DNA from: Streptomyces sp. HM190
GTDB lineage: Bacteria > Actinomycetota > Actinomycetes > Streptomycetales > Streptomycetaceae
NCBI RefSeq assembly: GCF_009857135.1
Contig: NZ_CP047318.1
Location: 5,828,001-5,892,000, forward strand
Reading direction: 5' to 3'
DNA: 64,000 nucleotides
The notes under the pieces are model-generated. The model saw nothing but the letters and a program-made list of their open reading frames with translations. It was not told the DNA's origin and did not search any database. This document shows, one piece after another, positions 60,183 to 64,000 of this stretch. Within the stretch, counting starts at the first letter, position 1; each line of letters opens with the position of its first letter. A program made the position numbers and the translations under genes.

Positions 60183-60345
60183 GTTGGTGCTCCGGTGCAG
60201 CGAGGGATGGGGCTGTGTCACGTCCGTCGCATCCGTCGCATGCCTGGTCAGCACAGGTACGGACACGCGGGCAGGTACGGAGAACTCCGTCCCGGCGAGA
60301 GAGTCCGTCCCCGCGCTGACCTGCGCGGGGACGGATGCGACGCAG
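60183..60345. other. candidate oriT / terminator region upstream of mobC
   Basis: CGTCGCATCCGT (60225-60236) is exactly inverted at 60331-60342. A second perfect 12-bp hairpin, CCGTCCCCGCGC (60305-60316) with 60323-60334, lies within it. CCGTCGCAT is tandem at about 60224-60240. The region lies directly before the relaxosome genes, where oriT is often found. The inner hairpin could also simply terminate the DUF3631 gene. Confidence 0.45.
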
Positions 60346-60365
60346 TGATACGGACCCCGGTGGGA

Positions 60366-61964
60366 TCAGAGGGCGCGCTTGAGCCCGGCGGGGCCACCAG
60401 GCGGGCCGACAGGCAGCGTCCCCGCCGGGGCGGCGGGCGGCCTGCTCTGGGCCATGCGGGCAGGGGCAGCGCCGCGTTCGGGCTCGGGTGCCGCCTCGAC
60501 GAGGTCGGGGCAGTTGCGGGCCCAGGCGTCCAGGAAGCGGTTACGCATGTACGCCTTGGCCTGCCTGCCCTTGTCGAACCGGTAGTTGGCCGGGCTGATG
60601 TTGAAGTCCCGCAGCAGGTTGCTCAGGTGGTAGGCGTTCAGCCCTTTGGTGCCGTGCTCCGCCCACGGGGCCTCGGCATCCTGGAGCAGCGCGGCGACCA
60701 GATCCTGGGTGGACAGGGCCTCGGGGTTCTCCGCCTGCGCGAAGATGCGGTGGATGTCGCGCAGGAGCCGCGTCTTCAGGCTGCTCTGCTCGTCCTGGGC
60801 CGCCTCGTGGCGGGTTATGGCCAGGCAGGCGGCACGAGCCTGGGCGGGCCACTGGCCGCCGGCCAGGTCGGCGATGATGACCAGCGGCTCCCAGGTGTCT
60901 GCGGCCCGGTCCTCCACCGGCATGTGCGGCACCATGCGGGCTGCCTGCCCGCGCAGCGGACCCAGCCATGCGGTCAGCCGGTCACGTAGCGCGTTGAGTT
61001 CTGGCACCGAATACCGGGAGCGGAAAGGGGTGACCCTTTCGCCCGGCTTGCGCTTCTGCATCCGCAGAACGACCGCCCGGTCCATGACCGTGTCCGGCAG
61101 GTCGCCGATCCCCGCGATGGCGGCCATGGCGAAGGTGGGGAACGGGGTCGGTTTGTGATCCGGACCTGAGATCCGCCAGGCGGGCCGGTTGCGCTGGTGG
61201 CCGGCATTCAGCAGGCCGCGCAGGATCTCACTGTCACCGCTCGCCTTGGGGCCGAAGATGGTGTCCGCCTCGTCCACCAACATGGTGGGCGGGTTCTTGC
61301 CGATGATCCGGAAGATGACCGCCGGGGAGGTGTTCACCGTCATCATCGGCTGGTGCACGGTCTCGTGGAGCACGTCCAGAACCCGGGACTTGCCGCACCC
61401 CTTCGTCGGGCTCACCACCGCCAGACGCGGCGCGTGTTGTAGAGCCGTCTGGATGTGCGTGGCCGCCACCCACAGGGTGACCGCGGTCAGAGCCTCCTCG
61501 CTGGGCAGCACCACGTACTTGCCGATCGCTGCCAGCAATTCGTCCAGCAGCGCGACCCCGTCAGCGGTTACCTGCGCCCGCGCGCCTTCATGGACTCCGT
61601 TGCCTACCTTGCCATCGACGGGTGCGATCTCGTGCTGTTCGGCCTCCACGGGATTGTCGGTCCCCGGTGAGAGACGAGGACCGACGCCCCGGTCCCCATT
61701 GCGGTCCCCTGGTGTAACTCCCGTGTCTCGGGGACCGGTCCCCGTTGTCACGCTGCTGGCCTGCACGTTTCCAGCAGATGTGGATACGGGGACCGCGACT
61801 TGCGGTGACAGAGGACCGGGTGCGTCGCGGGGACGGTCCCCCGACACCGCATCAGCGGAGTCCTGGTCCCGGAGGCGCCAGGGGGTGCCACCGCCAGGGA
61901 CCGCTGTCGTGGGCCAGGCAGCGGGGGATGTGTTCGTCGTGGTGGGGGACATAAAGTCCTCCAT
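60366..61964 (-). CDS. DUF3631-domain P-loop protein (element replication/partition-type)
   Basis: A 532-residue protein from the ATG at 61964 (GGAGAGGAAC upstream). The first ~130 residues are low-complexity. A P-loop-like site VVSPTKGCGKSRVLD (Walker A) and the acidic MLVDEADTIFG (Walker B) follow, then RRLLRDIHRIFAQAE and the C-terminal DUF3631 region (LVAALLQDAEAPWAEHG...LSNLLRDFNI). In actinobacterial integrative elements this family often replaces a classic replication helicase/primase. The exact role is inferred. Confidence 0.75.
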   Translation of the reverse strand: MEDFMSPTTTNTSPAAWPTTAVPGGGTPWRLRDQDSADAVSGDRPRDAPGPLSPQVAVPVSTSAGNVQASSVTTGTGPRDTGVTPGDRNGDRGVGPRLSPGTDNPVEAEQHEIAPVDGKVGNGVHEGARAQVTADGVALLDELLAAIGKYVVLPSEEALTAVTLWVAATHIQTALQHAPRLAVVSPTKGCGKSRVLDVLHETVHQPMMTVNTSPAVIFRIIGKNPPTMLVDEADTIFGPKASGDSEILRGLLNAGHQRNRPAWRISGPDHKPTPFPTFAMAAIAGIGDLPDTVMDRAVVLRMQKRKPGERVTPFRSRYSVPELNALRDRLTAWLGPLRGQAARMVPHMPVEDRAADTWEPLVIIADLAGGQWPAQARAACLAITRHEAAQDEQSSLKTRLLRDIHRIFAQAENPEALSTQDLVAALLQDAEAPWAEHGTKGLNAYHLSNLLRDFNISPANYRFDKGRQAKAYMRNRFLDAWARNCPDLVEAAPEPERGAAPARMAQSRPPAAPAGTLPVGPPGGPAGLKRAL

Positions 61965-62112
61965 AGACGTTCCTCTCCGGTGAGGGGTAGGACGGGCAAG
62001 GTCCCGCCCCTCACCAACTCGTTCGTTCAGGGATGGGTGATCGGCAGAGGAATCTCCGGCCCTTGGCGTTGGCGCGCCGAGGGCCGTTGCTGTATCCGGA
62101 GCCTCCGACGGC

Positions 62113-62307
62113 TCAGGAGGCCAGACCCCACTCGTCTCGGCCTTCGATGAGAGTCCGCTCGTAGCGCAGCAGCTCGGCCTCGGGGTACAGCACCCGCTTG
62201 CCGATCTTGATGCCGCGCGGGCCCTTCTCGATCTGGCGCCAGTAGCGGACGGTGCTCTCCGCTGTGCGGTAGCGCTCGGCGACCTCGGCGGTGGTCAGGT
62301 ATCGCAT
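62113..62307 (-). CDS. xis: excisionase-like MerR/AlpA HTH protein
   Basis: A 64-residue winged-helix DNA-binding protein: LTTAEVAERYRTAESTVRYWRQIEKGPRGIKIGKRVLYPEAEL. This is the standard small excisionase/AlpA form in actinobacterial integrative elements. It is divergent from the XRE regulator and followed on the same strand by the DUF3631 and mobilization genes. It probably directs integrase toward excision and may activate the mobilization operon. Confidence 0.85.
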   Translation of the reverse strand: MRYLTTAEVAERYRTAESTVRYWRQIEKGPRGIKIGKRVLYPEAELLRYERTLIEGRDEWGLAS

Positions 62308-62310
62308 GCA

Positions 62311-62403
62311 TTCCCAATCGACTAGCTAGCAATCCGGTCTGCATAATTTGTACTCGACGATCGCCGGTTAACCAAATCGGCAAGCGTATGTTTCAATTGG
62401 GAA
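62311..62403. promoter_or_regulatory. divergent control region of the integrative element
   Basis: TTCCCAATCGA (62311-62321) and its inverted relative TCAATTGGGAA (62393-62403; 10/11 match) border the promoter region between xis and the XRE gene. The sequence between is markedly AT-rich for this genome (GCATAATTTGTA). Likely operators for the XRE-type repressor. Confidence 0.55.
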
Positions 62404-62427
62404 AGTGATGGTCGTGATGGAGGTCCG

Positions 62428-62931
62428 ATGACAGGCGACAAGGTCGACGGCGGTGAGGTGCCGCTGCTCTACAGCGAAGGCAACATCGCCGCGCGGGTGG
62501 CGCTGGAGCGCGAGGTCAGGGGGTGGAGCACGACCGAGTTGGCAGATCGGGTGTCCAAGGCCGGCGTCAAGATGAACCAGACCGCGGTCTGGCGCATCGA
62601 GAACGGCACCCCACGCCGACGTATCAACGTCGACGAAGCCCTCGCCTTCGCCCGCGTCTTCGAACTGCCCCTCGAAGAGCTGATGTCTCCGCCGTTGGAA
62701 GGGCTGGACCTCGATAGCAGACGGCTCGTCCAGGAAGCCGTCGAGGCGTACTACGAGACACGCGACGCTGAGGATCACCTGCACCACGCCGTAGTCGGCA
62801 TCGCCGAGTACATCCAGGCCCACCCCGACAGCTCACGGGCCATCCATGAGCAGTGCCTTCGCCTCATGGGTGATGAGCGCGACGCCCGCACCCTCACCGA
62901 GCACATCGAGGGCGGCGGCTACCACCGATAA
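62428..62931 (+). CDS. XRE-family regulator of the integrative element
   Basis: A 167-residue protein (ATG at 62428, GGAGG upstream). HTH region: NIAARVALEREVRGWSTTELADRVSKAGVKMNQTAVWRIENG. The C-terminal part is helical (LDSRRLVQEAVEAYYETRDAEDHLHHAV). It is the probable repressor holding the element integrated, divergent from xis and next to int. Confidence 0.85.
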   Translation: MTGDKVDGGEVPLLYSEGNIAARVALEREVRGWSTTELADRVSKAGVKMNQTAVWRIENGTPRRRINVDEALAFARVFELPLEELMSPPLEGLDLDSRRLVQEAVEAYYETRDAEDHLHHAVVGIAEYIQAHPDSSRAIHEQCLRLMGDERDARTLTEHIEGGGYHR

Positions 62932-62952
62932 CCAACCCAAGGGAGAAGCCAC

Positions 62953-64000
62953 TTGGCGAACATTCAGAAGCGCCCCAATGGCAAATGGCGGGCCCGCTAC
63001 CGCGACCTCGACGGCAAGGAGCACGCCCGCCACTTCGACCGCAAACTCGACGCCCAGCGCTGGATCGACGAGGTCACGGCCAGCATCGTGACCGGCCAGT
63101 ACGTCGACCCGCAGGCCGGACGAATCACGTTCGAGAAGTACGCGAAGAAGTGGGAGGAGTCGCTCATCGCAAGCGAGGCGGGCGAGCGGATCACCGACAA
63201 CGCGCTCCGGCTCCACCTCGTCCCGGCGCTCGGCTCCCGCGCGATGGCGGCGATACGCCGCAACGACCTCCAGGTGCTCTTTAAGAGCCTGTCCGAGCTG
63301 CTCGGCCCCGGCAGTGTGCGAAACGTCTACGACGTCCTCGTACGCCTCATGACAGCGGCCGTGGAGGACAAGGTCATCGCGTCCAGCCCCTGCCGCCGGA
63401 TCACCCTTCCGCCCATGCAGGACGAGGAGGTCACCCCGCCCACGGTCGCGCAGGTCGAGGCCATGGCCCGCGTGATGCCGCCGTACATCCGCGCGGCGAT
63501 CGTCACGCTCGCCGGATCAGGCTTGCGAATAGGCGAGTTGCTCGGCCTCAAGGTCTCGGATGTCGACTTCAAGGCCGGCACGATCCGCGTCGAGCGACAG
63601 CGCCTCCAGTCCGGGAAGATCGGCCCACCGAAGACCGCCAAGTCCCGACGCACCGTCCCGGTCGGCGAGGTGGTCACCGACGCCCTCCTCGCGCACCTTG
63701 CCGCACGCCCCTCCAAGGAGTGGCTGTTCACGATGGAGGAAGGAGAGCCGCTCAACTACCGCCGCTGGAAGACGGAGTGGAACTGCGCCCGCAGGACGCT
63801 CCAAGCAGCGGAGAACGAGGCGGCCGAGCGCGAGGGCCGTAAGCCTGTCGAACTCCCGCACATGGTGACCCACGACCTGCGCCACTTCTACGCCTCCGCC
63901 CTCATCGCCGGCGGAGCGAGCGTCAAGCAGGTCCAGCTGGTCCTCGGCCACGCGTCCGCCGTCATCACGCTGCGGATCTACGCACACCTGTGGCCGGGCG
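62953..64000 (+). CDS. int: tyrosine integrase, 3' end cut by window
   Basis: Reading from a TTG at 62953 (GGGAGAAG upstream) gives LANIQKRPNGKWRARYRD, the AP2-like arm-binding start of actinobacterial integrases. The SAM-like domain (ITFEKYAKKWEES) follows, then the catalytic domain: Arg in SGLRIGELLGLKVSD, Lys in GPPKTAKSRRTVPV, HDLRHFYAS (HxxR), LGHASAVITLRIYAHLWPG (His and nucleophile Tyr). All catalytic residues are inside the window; only the C-terminal tail is cut off. The attachment site is expected just to the right. Confidence 0.9.
   Translation, partial: MANIQKRPNGKWRARYRDLDGKEHARHFDRKLDAQRWIDEVTASIVTGQYVDPQAGRITFEKYAKKWEESLIASEAGERITDNALRLHLVPALGSRAMAAIRRNDLQVLFKSLSELLGPGSVRNVYDVLVRLMTAAVEDKVIASSPCRRITLPPMQDEEVTPPTVAQVEAMARVMPPYIRAAIVTLAGSGLRIGELLGLKVSDVDFKAGTIRVERQRLQSGKIGPPKTAKSRRTVPVGEVVTDALLAHLAARPSKEWLFTMEEGEPLNYRRWKTEWNCARRTLQAAENEAAEREGRKPVELPHMVTHDLRHFYASALIAGGASVKQVQLVLGHASAVITLRIYAHLWPG

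Noticed and set aside
1..64000. tRNA, rRNA genes and CRISPR arrays
   Set aside because: I looked for cloverleaf-like segments and regularly spaced repeats and found none that I could support by eye; covariance-model searches would be decisive.

Overview
The window is high-GC actinobacterial DNA and almost certainly comes from a Streptomyces chromosome. Gene content and order from 0 to about 30 kb match the region of Streptomyces chromosomes that carries nrdAB, the dasR/dasABCD/nagB locus, a pdtaS-type kinase next to wblE, sigH with its anti-sigma gene, and an encapsulin-prenyltransferase pair. Features were read by eye from the sequence. No database search was run.

0-30 kb, chromosomal core. 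A class Ia ribonucleotide reductase operon (nrdA-nrdB, minus strand) sits behind a cobalamin riboswitch, with an AraC/GlxA-type regulator beyond it. Next come a GNAT acetyltransferase, a nucleoside hydrolase, and a DUF3311/SSS monocarboxylate-type permease pair. The N-acetylglucosamine/chitobiose block follows: dasR, dasA, dasB, dasC, dasD and nagB, with several DasR-responsive elements (dre). After a TetR gene and a decayed SDR gene come the PdtaS-like kinase, wblE, a diacylglycerol-kinase-type protein, sigH and its anti-sigma gene, a UBP zinc finger, a Na+/H+ antiporter, a PLP enzyme and an amidase. The block ends with a family 2B encapsulin shell gene followed by its probable cargo, a polyprenyl diphosphate synthase.

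30-39.7 kb, metabolic accessory genes. There are two VOC proteins, a frameshifted YCII pseudogene and a small AraC regulator. A LacI-controlled sugar ABC importer without its own ATPase is divergent from a cytoplasmic GH32-like glycosidase, which suggests uptake of a fructose-containing saccharide.

39.9-53 kb, mobile island. A complete 7.4 kb Tn3-family transposon (40192-47602) has 42-bp terminal inverted repeats, a perfect 5-bp target duplication, a Tn3 transposase, a TnpI-like tyrosine recombinase with a candidate resolution site, and four cargo genes of unknown role. It interrupts one copy of a diverged repeat; the second copy lies at 51161-51229. Between the copies is a lower-GC two-gene operon whose second product ends in a HEPN-like RxxxxH domain. 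This is my best candidate for an undescribed, possibly defensive, system. An IS1380-family element (51411-53071, CTAG duplication) follows.

53-64 kb, mobilizable integrative element. A minus-strand operon encodes a histidine-kinase-like ATPase, an unknown protein, a stand-alone class I aminoacyl-tRNA-synthetase-like enzyme and an ASCH protein. It is divergent from an XRE-TPR regulator and a SAM methyltransferase. Then come a MOB relaxase, a MobC-like protein, a DUF3631 ATPase, an excisionase, an XRE regulator and a tyrosine integrase that runs off the right end.
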